Assembly (NCBI GenBank): GCA_900088475.1
Contig: FLMG01000322.1
Location: forward strand, 1 to 18,730
Reading direction: 5' to 3'
Length of the DNA: 18,730 nt
Source: Hyphochytrium catenoides
Lineage: Eukaryota > Sar > Hyphochytriomycetes > Hyphochytriales > Hyphochytriaceae
Numbering within the stretch: the first letter of the stretch is position 1; every line of letters starts with the position of its first letter. This document shows positions 10,132 through 18,440 of this stretch, one piece after another. Position numbers and translations under genes: made by a program. The notes beneath the pieces were generated by a model, which was given only the letters and a program-made list of their open reading frames with translations, made no database searches and was not told the origin of the DNA.

Positions 10132-10163
10132 TCGGTAAGGCATCGAAAAGAAAGAAGGAATAG
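10132..10163 (+). other. Candidate terminal exon, plus strand
   Basis: A strong acceptor (about 60 bases of CT-rich sequence ending CTCTCTCAG at 10131) is followed by a short frame reading GKASKRKKE and a TAG at 10161-10163. An AATAAA follows 24 bases later. A phase-0 entry would instead read SVRHRKERRN and stop at the TAA at 10186-10188. The acceptor and poly(A) signal are the firm parts; the frame is not. Confidence 0.35.
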
Positions 10164-10187
10164 CAGCAGTCAGTCGCTGCTGCTATA

Positions 10188-10193
10188 AATAAA
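10188..10193 (+). terminator. Possible polyadenylation signal AATAAA
   Basis: Canonical AATAAA on the plus strand shortly after the candidate terminal exon. The surrounding TATAAATAAAG could also be read as a TATA-like element. Confidence 0.4.
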
Positions 10194-11132
10194 GCTTCTC
10201 CATGGATCCAGGTAGGAATCAAGGAGAAGAGCGAGCCAATAAATAAATGACCGAGGCTTCGCCATGATAGATCTTTCTGTTGCTCCAGTGCGCCGCTCCT
10301 GCCGTTGTGGCCTCCATCCTGTCACGATGTCTCTCTCTCTCGTCCGTTCTCTCTTTGTTGAGTCTTCTTCCTTGAAGTTCGCGTTCTTTATTTCTGGTTT
10401 TCCCCTCATCTAAGGAGGGTCTCAAGCTGCAGCTGCTCACCTTTCCTCCTCTGTCTCCCTTGACAACCGAATTCCCGACAGTGGGTTTCAACAGTTCGCT
10501 TCTGCCAGGCAGATGGTCAGCAGATAGTAATAGGTAGCTGATGGCAGTTCTTTGGCCACTCAGCATAACAGATGAACTACACAGAGATGGAAGGGCAAGG
10601 GCCTTTCCTTGCGTAGCTTCACAGGGAACTCAGCATCTTCCTTCTACTCCGGGTTCACTATGCAAGGGGCACTGTCGAGAGAGAAAAGACATAGAGCAAG
10701 GCATGAGATGATAAAAGAAGAGCAGGTGATTTTCCTAGGGCATACATTGACATGGGGCCACTGAGCTGTGTGTATAGATAGTGGACAGGAAAGAGGATGA
10801 AAGCTCCAGACGATCCTTGTGCTGACGGAAGGAGTACTATTGAAGGCTTGGATGTTACGTTTATTTATAAGATCGAGCAGACAGAGAGAGTTGAGAGTTG
10901 GCCGCAGCTCTTCCGCTGTAGAATATGCGCAGAGAATCAAGCTATTGCCGAGAATGGGGAGAAGAGGTGATGGGAGATCAGCAATGACGTGCTATTGGCT
11001 TCCAAATAGCTGAGACTCAGGAGGATCAGAATAGCTCTTTTATATTGAGAAGGGCAAGGGGCTACGAAAGCAACTTGTTGATAGCTTTACAAGGGTGCAT
11101 GGCTCTGCTAAGTACTGTCTCTGCCCTTTAGT
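10194..11132. other. Intergenic interval downstream of the Tigger-like ORF, no supported gene
   Basis: It is low in CT tracts except near 10330. On the minus strand a segment opening MLSGQRTAISYLLLSADHL at 10566 runs to a good donor (AAAG/GTGAGC) near 10437 and could be a first exon, but no partner was found. TATTTATA at 10862-10869 (TATAAATA on minus) is TATA-like or part of an AT-rich 3' region of the ORF at 11133-13067. Open frames at 10644-10940 (minus) and 10819-11013 (plus) overlap and match nothing I know. Confidence 0.35.
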
Positions 11133-13067
11133 CTATACATCGACGCTTTGGCCCTCATGCTGCCTGTTGATGAACTTGAAGAGCTCCGTTTGTACGTCTA
11201 GCAGCAGGCCAATAACCGGATAGCCTACTCCTTGATGCAGAAGAAACCCTGACAGATCCCCACAGAAAGATGCGACATCTGTCAGGGTAGGGAACAGTTC
11301 TCTCAGTCTCTCGAGCTTCTGTTGCCCTCCGTCGCGCTGAGCTTCATCCCTTTCTGCTGCGTTGCTCTCACTCCCTCCTCCGTCTCTCTGCACATTCTCA
11401 TCAACCATACGGCCTTCCGTTCCAAGGCCTTGGCCTCTGCCCCTTTTCGGGTCTTTGCTGTGTGTTAGATAGTCCGAGACGATAGACTCTTCTAGAATCT
11501 CCGCAAGAGCCTCAACATCTATATCCCCTGTGGCCAGCGAGAGAGTGACATCGCAGGAGGTAGGTCTCGCGTCATCCACATTCACATATTCCTGCACGGA
11601 TGGAGGAAGAGGTGGAGGATAGGCCTGACTTCCACCTCTTTGTCTTGCGATGTGATGTTGCGCAGCCTCCCAGAGCCTGCTAAGAAGGTCATGAAGGGCC
11701 TCTAGCGCTGTATGGATGTCTTCCTCAGCGGTGGAGGAGGTGAGAGAACGCACGTTGCTCCTACTTCTTCCAGACTGTTTACCTGCAGAGTGGAGGTGTG
11801 CTTTGGCAAAGCTTTCCTTTAGAATGCTCAGAGCGAGAGACTTCCAACATTCACTCATCCAGTGCAGGGCCTTAGATACATCGACTGCAAGCGAGGAGGG
11901 AGGGAGAGATGAAGTTGTCATCCTCGATTGCTCCAGTGTAGGGAGAACTGAGCTAAGCAATCTTCTTCGATAATTTAGCTTCCACGCTTGTATGATTCCT
12001 AGTCGGAGAGGATTGGCATTAGCAGAGGGAAAGAGCATTATCCGTGTCCTAGAGAGATTGAGATGTTCATAGTCTAGATGTGCAGCATTGTCGTCCATAA
12101 GCAAAAGGACATTTCTCTTCTGCCTCAGCATTTTGGTCTCAAAGCGTTCCAGCCAATTGCAGAAGAGTCTCTGTGTCATCCAACCCTGGTCATTGGCATG
12201 CCACTCTACAGGGAGAGATATAGGAAATGAGTCTTGAGAGAACGAGGAGAAGTCCCGTGGCTGATACTCATTGCTCACAACCAGAAGTCTCTCTTTCTCT
12301 CCCGCCATGTTGCAGCAGAAAAGAACCGTGAGGCCCCTTTGATTTGCCCCAAGACCCTGTGAGGAGAGAATGCCCGGCGGAAGAGGGACATTCGCATATT
12401 CTAGCACTGATTCTCCCACGACATAGACATCAGAGGGCTCGTAGTCATCTAGAATGAGTTCCAGCTTCTTGCTCCAGTTCTGACCAGCAGACAAAGGCAA
12501 GGATGTCCCGTCTGTAGAGTCCGAAGGGTTGGCACTCTTGTGCAGGATTTTGTACCGCCGCTTGAAGGAGTCGAGCCATCCGTTCGAGCCCTTAAAGCTA
12601 ACATTTCCTAATCTGTTGGCTATTGATAGAGCGCGCTGCTGAAGCTTGGGCCCAGTAACGGGTATACCCTTCGCTCTCGCCGCTTGATACCACTTCCAGA
12701 CGAGAAGATTAACTTCATCGCCCTTGGACTTAGAGACCTTGCGCTTGTTATCCACTGCATAGTTAGAAGTGTAGTCCTGGATGTACTCAGCCCGTCTTCG
12801 CAAGATTCGCTGTATGGAGGACTTCGAGATGTTGAACTTTGTTGCTAGGGCACGCTGTCCCAGCTTTTGGCGTTCTGCAGCTCTGATGATCTCTATTTTC
12901 TTTTCTAACGAGAGATAGGAACGGTCTTCCTTTTTGCCAGAACTGCCTTGCTCTAAAGGTTTGTCGCTTTCATTGAAGAGTGCGGCTTCTCCATCCTTAG
13001 CATCTTGTCTTGGCCGTTTTGGAGCTTTATTCTCTATCTCTTCAGTTCGGTACTGCTGCCTCTTCAT
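11133..13067 (-). CDS. Tigger/pogo-type CENP-B-like transposase-derived protein, catalytic triad degraded
   Basis: A single uninterrupted ORF of 644 codons with no introns. Residues 12-24 carry a basic NLS-like string (APKRPR). Residues about 50-100 form a CENP-B N-terminal helix-turn-helix (LSLEKKIEIIRAAERQKLGQ, then ALATKFNISKSSIQRIL). Residues about 118-175 match the second, Tc5/CENP-B-type DNA-binding domain, ending GWLDSFKRRYKI. Residues about 210-370 align to the DDE_1 integrase-like core: TVLFCCNMAGEK, VEWHANDQGWMT, VLLLMDDNAAH, and NPLRLGIIQAWKLNYRRR. In active relatives the three acidic positions lie in a DET motif, in LLLxDN and in QPLDQG. Here the first is GES (Gly218), the second is kept (Asp325/326) and the third is Arg355. 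The C-terminal 240 residues include an acidic helix (DIDVEALAEILEES) and a Gly/Arg/Asp-rich linker. No terminal inverted repeats were noticed. It is likely a domesticated DNA-binding protein, as with CENP-B itself, rather than an active transposase. Confidence 0.85.
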   Translation of the reverse strand: MKRQQYRTEEIENKAPKRPRQDAKDGEAALFNESDKPLEQGSSGKKEDRSYLSLEKKIEIIRAAERQKLGQRALATKFNISKSSIQRILRRRAEYIQDYTSNYAVDNKRKVSKSKGDEVNLLVWKWYQAARAKGIPVTGPKLQQRALSIANRLGNVSFKGSNGWLDSFKRRYKILHKSANPSDSTDGTSLPLSAGQNWSKKLELILDDYEPSDVYVVGESVLEYANVPLPPGILSSQGLGANQRGLTVLFCCNMAGEKERLLVVSNEYQPRDFSSFSQDSFPISLPVEWHANDQGWMTQRLFCNWLERFETKMLRQKRNVLLLMDDNAAHLDYEHLNLSRTRIMLFPSANANPLRLGIIQAWKLNYRRRLLSSVLPTLEQSRMTTSSLPPSSLAVDVSKALHWMSECWKSLALSILKESFAKAHLHSAGKQSGRSRSNVRSLTSSTAEEDIHTALEALHDLLSRLWEAAQHHIARQRGGSQAYPPPLPPSVQEYVNVDDARPTSCDVTLSLATGDIDVEALAEILEESIVSDYLTHSKDPKRGRGQGLGTEGRMVDENVQRDGGGSESNAAERDEAQRDGGQQKLERLRELFPTLTDVASFCGDLSGFLLHQGVGYPVIGLLLDVQTELFKFINRQHEGQSVDV

Positions 13068-13501
13068 CGCCTCTCAAAGATCGAGAAGATGACCTCTTCC
13101 GAACTTCTTTAGGTAACTATCCGTCCTTTAGTGTGGGCCAGTCTTTGTCATCTCCTCCTTCCCGAAGGCTCTACGATGATGGAGCCGAGAGATGAGCAAA
13201 CTTCAGGGGTGAAGTGGTGCCCATCTCGATTAGGTGGTTGACTATTGGGTGTACTCTGAAGAGACTGACTCTTGACTGGGTTATGCACCAGGGAACGAAG
13301 AATAGATACCACTGCTCACTCTCAGCATAACCGCAGATTGACCGTCTCCCTTATCTCTCGCCTTCGTCTTCGCTGAATGGTCTCGGAGCAGAACCAAGCC
13401 AGGTCATCACCAGTTTGCAATCTCTTGTCTGTTCAAATCTTCCAAAGCTTCATCTCAGATCTCAACTTGTGAAGAAATCTGCACAAAATAAGATAGGCCC
13501 G
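13068..13501. other. Upstream flank of the Tigger-like ORF, no gene seen
   Basis: Non-repetitive sequence with no long frame of convincing composition. A 61-codon plus-strand frame overlapping the start of the Tigger-like ORF is treated as an antisense shadow. The promoter of that minus-strand ORF should lie here, but no TATA-like box is obvious. Confidence 0.4.
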
Positions 13502-13876
13502 TCAAGCTTCAGTAACTCCATTGATTGATTTATTGGATTTTGAAGAATAATCAGTAAAAGGATAACCATGAGCATGAAAGCCTTGAGTCTCCTCATAATT
13601 GATCTGTAAAGCTTTGTTCAGATTTTGATTTTTTGGGCCTTTTTGGAGTTTTGGAGTTTTTGTTGGGTCTCCCATTATCACGTCCTTTCCTGCGCTTTCT
13701 GCAGATATCTCAAAACAGAGCTCACAGTCCCAATAACTCTCCTGGTGATGGCCTATAAGCAGATGGCGTAGGGCAAGGGCAGAGTGCTCTGCTTGCTCAT
13801 AACTCCTTCGTAAATGATACTCTGTATTCGTCTGACTTGGACCATAGATCACCTTTTTTAGCCGCATCATCATCAC
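13502..13876 (-). CDS. Orphan ORF of 124 codons, hypothetical
   Basis: The minus strand is open from ATG (MMMMRLKK) to a TGA at 13502. The predicted product is not low-complexity: it has a helical-looking centre (EQAEHSALALRHLLIGHHQE), two Cys in YWDCELCFEI, and a Lys/Asn/Pro-rich part (TPKLQKGPKNQNL) near the C-terminus. The DNA is AT-richer than its neighbours and has no CT tract. No domain recognised. It may be a small gene, one exon of a larger one, or a fragment of an element inserted near the Tigger-like ORF. Chance openness is possible. Confidence 0.3.
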   Translation of the reverse strand: MMMMRLKKVIYGPSQTNTEYHLRRSYEQAEHSALALRHLLIGHHQESYWDCELCFEISAESAGKDVIMGDPTKTPKLQKGPKNQNLNKALQINYEETQGFHAHGYPFTDYSSKSNKSINGVTEA

Positions 13877-14042
13877 GCTGCGAAGACCTTAACGGCCTTA
13901 ACAAGTCGATCAAGTGGCGTGGCTAGGTGGTTCGCCCTTGAACATCAAGGGCTTGAAGAGGCGAAATGGCGCCGGCAAGGGTTGAAGACCAGTTTGCCTC
14001 TTGACATTGGGCAATCGCTAGTCTGTGAGCAGGGCGAGAAAG

Positions 14043-16524
14043 ATGAATGAAAAGCATGGTATCAACGTCCAAGCGGTCATTGTAGTGCTGATAGCTGCCC
14101 TCGTACTTTGGCTCCTGGCACGCCAGATTCGAGTCCATGTTCGAAGACGTGCTTGGGAGAAAAAGTTTCGTCTGGCAGGGGGTAAGAAGCGCTTATACGC
14201 TAACTTTAAATGTGCCACTCTGCTTGCCTCACCCTTCAGCCATTGCTCTCAATCTCTCTATCTCTCTGACCTCTCCCCCTCTCTCTCTCTGTGTGGCTTT
14301 CTCACCTCGCCGCACAGAAGCATGCCTTCTATCTTGGTCTCTTACTCTGTCCTTCCCTTCTGCTCACTTTTGCCTACTAGCCTATGCTTTCTTAGAAGTA
14401 TCGCACCTACCATCAAGTATTCTGGACCCTTCATCTTTGACTGGCAATTCCTCTCATCGATCCGTCGCTTTGCTCGGACAGATTCACTCATCTGCTTTGG
14501 TTTCTCGGACTTGGAGGTCCCTGATGAGTTCATACTAGAACGCTTAGGCCTGACGTCAAAGGCTGCTGGACCCGAAGAGCCCAGCGATCTGTTGGGCTAC
14601 GGAACTACCGGAAACGTATATCTCCGGCGCGATCGTAGCGCCAAGCATGGAGGCCTGCTGGCAGTTAAGCTGTTTAGAGATCCAAATACATTCTTTCATG
14701 GACTGGAAGAGATTAAGGTAAGAGCTGAGTAGTCAGAGACACGAGAAGATTTTTGAGAGAGAAGTCTCTGCCTGGACTTCCGCATCAACTAAATGGTGAC
14801 TCTACGCCCTCTTCTTCGCCCTACGCCCCTTCGGGACGGCCTCTGACTCCCTACAGTCCTGTCATCTTTCTCAGGACCGTTGATCTTCCTATTAGCTTCT
14901 TTACTTGACTCTCTTTCTTAACAAAACGTCGTCTTTCCCATTGCGGACCTCCGACAGATCCAAGGCAAGGCCCGCGGTAATCATATTGTGGACATAATTG
15001 GCTATGTCTACAAGCTCTCGTCTGATGCTTCCACGGTCAAAGAGCTGGGCCTTGTGATGGAATTCTGTCCTCACGGCAACCTAGAGGCGAGGATACTGTC
15101 TACCAAAGGAGAGAGGATACCTGAGAGTGACGTGCTGCGGTGGATGTACCAGCTCTCTCGAGCCCTAAGTCACCTTCACCGCCATAGGATAGTCAATGGG
15201 GATGTCAAGTACGTATTGCCTACCATTGCTTCATGATCTTTTCCGTCTTTTCTTACTTATTGGCGCATGATACTCTGACCAGCTCCGGTCATCCTCTTTA
15301 CGTGCCTGGCCTAGTAGGAGGTAAAGACCTCTCTCTGAATACCTACGAAATTCACCTCCTTCGCTCCTCCTCTGCTCCATCCCAACACTATGCGTTGGTT
15401 AGCACTCTAATCTGGCCTAAACTGCAAACACCCTAGGTCCTCCAACATACTCTTCACTGCAGACAACAACGTCAAGGTTGGCGATTTTGGCTCTGCATCT
15501 CTTCTATCTCCAGAATCACCTTTTCTCGTCGGGTACTGGGGAACTCCCGAATATGATCCACCTGAAATCCTAAGGCAGAGCTGCGCTCAAGGAGAGGAGA
15601 AGTTCAGCTTAAAAGTGGATATATGGGCTATGGGCTGCGTCCTCTACGAGATGCTAACTGGCAAACTGCTGGAAGAAGTTCTAGCACACAAATCTCTCTC
15701 CTCTGTTCTCTCTGACATTCCAGCCATATATGGACCCAGGCCAAGGGAACTACTGCAAATGCTCCTTGCTCCTGAACCAGACCTAAGAGCGACGGCAGAG
15801 GAAGTAGCTGAACTTCTAGAAAAGGACAGAGAAAGAGGACGAACAGTCCATTCTTCCGCCTTCAAGGCCAAACACTTCCAGCACCTGGAAGCTAGTCAAA
15901 CACTAAAGAGAGTTCATTACAATAGCTTTGAGGTGCGGTTCACCCTCAAGGGCCTCCACCCTATGGTGTCTATCTTTTGTTCCTCGGTAGTGTAGTAAGT
16001 CCATCAGGTCGACTTACTAGCAAACGATCACCTTCCTTCACGCTACATCCTGTTCGTGCCGTCTAATGTTGGCCTCTTTGTAGGTTTCATCAGAGAGAAA
16101 GGTCTCACATCATTCAATCTCAACTGCGGTGAATGGCGGAAGCGAAGACCGAAGAACGCAAACGCCAAGACCAGCGGAGGACGATCTGCCTCTTCTCCCT
16201 TCTGGCACAACCAACCTCTTCCAACGTAGCTCAGGATCGTTTCAAGGAGAGAAGGTAGGGGTGCACTATAACCCCGAGAAAATCGAGAGGAAGAGAAAGA
16301 CAGCAAACGGTTTGAAGGTTCCGGAAGAGAAAAGGTCAAAATCCTCGCTTCTGTCTGAGAGCGAGCAACAAAGAAAAAGAGCTCTAGAAGAGCTCTCAGC
16401 AGTGCAGAGAGAAGCCGTAGAGAGTGAAGGAAAAAAGAGAGCAGTAAGGCAAGACGAACTGTCAACCAAGCGAAGAAAGCCATGCTCTACAAGCCATAAG
16501 AGAATAAAAGCAAGTCGGGCGTAG
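14043..16524 (+). CDS. Membrane-anchored protein kinase with NGD catalytic motif, five exons
   Basis: Exons are 14043-14181, 14482-14717, 14958-15208, 15437-15986 and 16084-16524, all GT-AG and phase-consistent, giving 538 residues. Residues about 8-27 (NVQAVIVVLIAALVLWLL) form one membrane segment followed by Arg-rich sequence, so the kinase should face the cytosol. The kinase domain begins near residue 80. The glycine loop is GYGTTG (85-90) and the ATP lysine is in LLAVKLF (Lys109). The catalytic loop is IVNGDVKSSNILF, with Asp207 kept but His-Arg replaced by Asn-Gly. Then come VGDFGSAS (Asp225), GTPEYDPPEIL and VDIWAMGCVLYEMLTGK. All residues needed for phosphotransfer are present. Loss of the HRD arginine makes it a non-RD kinase. 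Exon 5 adds about 146 polar, Lys/Arg-rich residues (for example EKIERKRKTANGLK). The last junction is the least certain: GTAGTG at 15987 is used, GTGCGG near 15931 is also in phase, and without splicing a TAG at 15993-15995 ends the protein. Substrate unknown. Confidence 0.8.
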
Positions 16525-16604
16525 CAGTGGTTCGTAGTCTTTGCCTAAGGTGACGCCAAACATCACAGCCGCCTCTCTTCAAAGAAGAGAAAGAGAATGA
16601 TAGT

Positions 16605-16772
16605 CTACCCGCAAGCAAAAGGTGGAGCCTTGTCCATAGTAGTACTGGTCAAGACGAAGTGAGACATCATGGTATCTCCCAATGAGAGCCAACTTAGGGC
16701 CGATTGAGAGAGATTCTGATCTGAGACATGACTCTGCCTGAAAGAGCTGAAGCTGATAACCAGGAGAGACAT
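16605..16772 (-). CDS. Short ORF (55 codons) behind a TATA-like box, hypothetical
   Basis: The first ATG after the TATA-like element on the minus strand opens MSLLVISFSSFRQSHVSDQN and stops at TAG 16605-16607. A second frame over the same bases is open longer and looks more protein-like (SIGPKLALIGRYHDVSLRLD, then QYYYGQGSTFCLRVDYH) but has no ATG after the TATA-like box. No family recognised. It could be a small gene, one exon of a spliced gene, or chance. Confidence 0.25.
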   Translation of the reverse strand: MSLLVISFSSFRQSHVSDQNLSQSALSWLSLGDTMMSHFVLTSTTMDKAPPFACG

Positions 16773-16856
16773 GGCTGACGAGAGATGAGGGTGGCACAGA
16801 AGATAGGGAAAGTAGGATAGATAATGCTCAGGAAACTCTGAGGGTTGGTCGCAGCC

Positions 16857-16864
16857 TTTATATA
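16857..16864 (-). promoter_or_regulatory. TATA-like box TATATAAA
   Basis: On the minus strand TGTATATAAAGG is a near-consensus TATA element. It lies about 85 bases upstream of the ATG at 16772, leaving room for a start site about 30 bases downstream and a short leader. Confidence 0.4.
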
Positions 16865-17042
16865 CATAGCAGCTGAATGTCTCACTATCAGTGGGACAAA
16901 TATAGAAGACTGTTAGAGAAGGAGCAACGAGTCTTAGGAGCCCTAACGGGAAGAGATCAAAGAGAACTTAAGACCTCCACTGCGGATCCCGAAGAGAAAG
17001 ATTGAGGAGAGAGATGAAAGGCGGACGGCACGCGAGCTAAAT

Positions 17043-17991
17043 CTATCCCTTTATCTTCTGCACCATCCAGGCATCGTTTCCATCCTGGCCGCCAAACCCT
17101 GTGACCTCTTGATGTCTCCTTCCTTTGTGATCCCACGTAATACTATGGCTATGCAGATTATGGTTCGTCCCCTCATGAACCAGCCTAACAAGGAGGAGAA
17201 ACCCAGAGAGAGAAAATGGACGAGGGGGAAGCAGGCAAGGGGCGTTCGTCAGCTTTGTCAGAGGCAGCCAACAAAGCAGTTGAGATGCTGGGCCAACGTC
17301 TCTCCCAAGGACTCAAAGACAAGAAGAGAGAGAGAGAGAGAGCCTGGCACAAATAGAAGACGACATAGAAAGGTATTGAGTCTCAGTGGCGGCGACCGTC
17401 CTCCCTCCACGGAGAGAGAGAACTCTCAGGCTAGGAGGAACAGTGATGAAAAAAGCGAAGAGGGGAGAGAGAGAGCAAATGAGAGAGAGAGAGAGAGAGA
17501 AAGAGGGAGAAAGAGGGAGAAAGAGAGAGACGGAGACAGAGAGAGAGCAAGGGCATCAGCGGCAGTGGCGCTTACCTCACTTGATGGCCCAACCTCCACT
17601 CAAAGGCCGTTGTAGTGCCGGAGAAGGGCTGGAGCTTCCAGTTGTCATTCTCGTCCACTCCTCCATAGACCGTCACCTCTCTCTGTCCTGATGCAGGTGA
17701 AGAGATGTCGTGGCTGTGGAGGAATGCGCCACTTTGATGGTGTCTGAGTCTAATGACAGTGCCAACTCTAACATTTTCATAGAGATTCCCACGCCAACCT
17801 TGTCCTGGGCACACCTCCCACCACTCTCCTCCGTCTCCTTCTTCGCTGCTGCAGGAGACAATCTGCTGCCTGGACCCGGCTGGATAGTTCTCTCCCGGCT
17901 GCGAGTGGAGGTACCGCCCCGTCTGCACGTGACGAAGCACGATTTTGGCGCCGTAGAAGACTGTCTGATTGGGATCCGAGCTGACTGACAT
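17043..17991 (-). CDS. Stand-alone triple-MIR-motif protein, two exons
   Basis: Exons on the minus strand are 17991-17576 and 17184-17043, joined in phase 2 across a 391-base intron (AG/GTAAGC to CTTGTTAG), giving 185 residues. Three MIR repeats are visible. The first (residues about 12-60) has IVLRHVQTGRYLHS, NYPAGSRQQ and GEWWEV. The second (about 72-120) has VGTVIRLRHHQSGAFLHSHD, GQREVTVYGG and DNWKL. The third spans the splice (RLVHEGTNHNLHSHS, HQEVTGFGG, NDAWMV). The third repeat is what fixes the intron. MIR beta-trefoils occur in SDF2-type ER proteins, protein O-mannosyltransferases and IP3/ryanodine receptors. Here there is no signal peptide, membrane segment or catalytic domain, and the protein ends ten residues or fewer after the last motif, so it is a soluble, probably cytosolic MIR domain unless an upstream exon was missed. 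Upstream sequence (17992-18060) is CT-rich on plus. Confidence 0.85.
17461..17548. repeat. GA microsatellite inside the MIR gene intron
   Basis: GA repeat on the plus strand with GAGGGAGAAA variants, wholly within intron 17185-17575. CT is therefore on the sense strand of the MIR gene. A shorter GA run sits at 17322-17340 in the same intron. Confidence 0.85.
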
Positions 17992-18019
17992 TGCACCTCC
18001 TTTCTTGTCTTCAATCCAC

Positions 18020-18046
18020 GCTCTCTCTCTCTCTCTCTCTCTCTCT
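18020..18046. repeat. Short CT microsatellite upstream of the MIR gene
   Basis: A pure CT run on plus just upstream of the MIR start codon (17991). It is GA on the sense strand, the opposite of the polarity within the gene, so it is more likely promoter or the edge of another transcription unit. Confidence 0.8.
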
Positions 18047-18213
18047 TCGTTGTCTGTCTCCTCCCTGGGCCTCTGACAGATTACTGTTATCTATCAGGAA
18101 ACCTCTCAGCGTGCCTGTGTCCTTGCCGTTCTCCAGGTTTTGCTGGCTCCAACTCCGTCTTCCCCACTCAACACAGAAATGTGCTGGCGACGACGGGGTT
18201 GAAGAGATTAGAA

Positions 18214-18440
18214 TGAGTTAGAGGGAGAGGAGAGAGTGAGAGAAGAGAGACAGAGAGAGAGTGTGTGAGAGAGAGAGAGAGACAGAGAGAGAGACAGAGA
18301 GAGAGAGAGGGAAAGAGAGAGAGAGAGTGAGAGAGAGTGAGAGAGAGTGTGAGAGAGAGAGAGAAAGAGAGGGGGTGAGAGAGAGAGACAGAGAGAGAGA
18401 GTGTGAGGGAGAAAGAGAGAGAGAGAGAGAGAGAGAGAAG
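18214..18440. repeat. Degenerate GA tract with GTGAGAGA and GACAGAGA variants
   Basis: About 225 bases of plus-strand GA repeat with interspersed GTGTGAGAGA, GACAGAGA and GGGGTGAG units. All long frames through it are Arg-Glu or Ser-Leu runs and are not genes. Confidence 0.85.

Larger units (their letters stand above)
16525..17042. other. Interval between kinase and MIR genes
   Basis: Apart from the short ORF and TATA-like box noted within it, this holds non-repetitive sequence with no convincing gene. It separates the 3' ends of the plus-strand kinase gene and the minus-strand MIR gene. An AATAAA lies at about 16503, inside the last codons of the kinase tail. Confidence 0.45.

Noticed and set aside
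11716-11973. 85-codon plus-strand frame inside the Tigger-like ORF
   Set aside because: Antisense shadow within a well-supported 644-codon gene.
16043-16483. 146-codon minus-strand frame opposite the kinase's last exon
   Set aside because: Antisense of a Lys/Arg/Glu-rich exon gives Phe/Leu/Ser-rich sequence; its sense strand joins in phase to the kinase.
17109-17615. 168-codon plus-strand frame over the MIR gene
   Set aside because: Overlaps the MIR intron and exon on the other strand; most of it is GA repeat translated as Arg-Glu.
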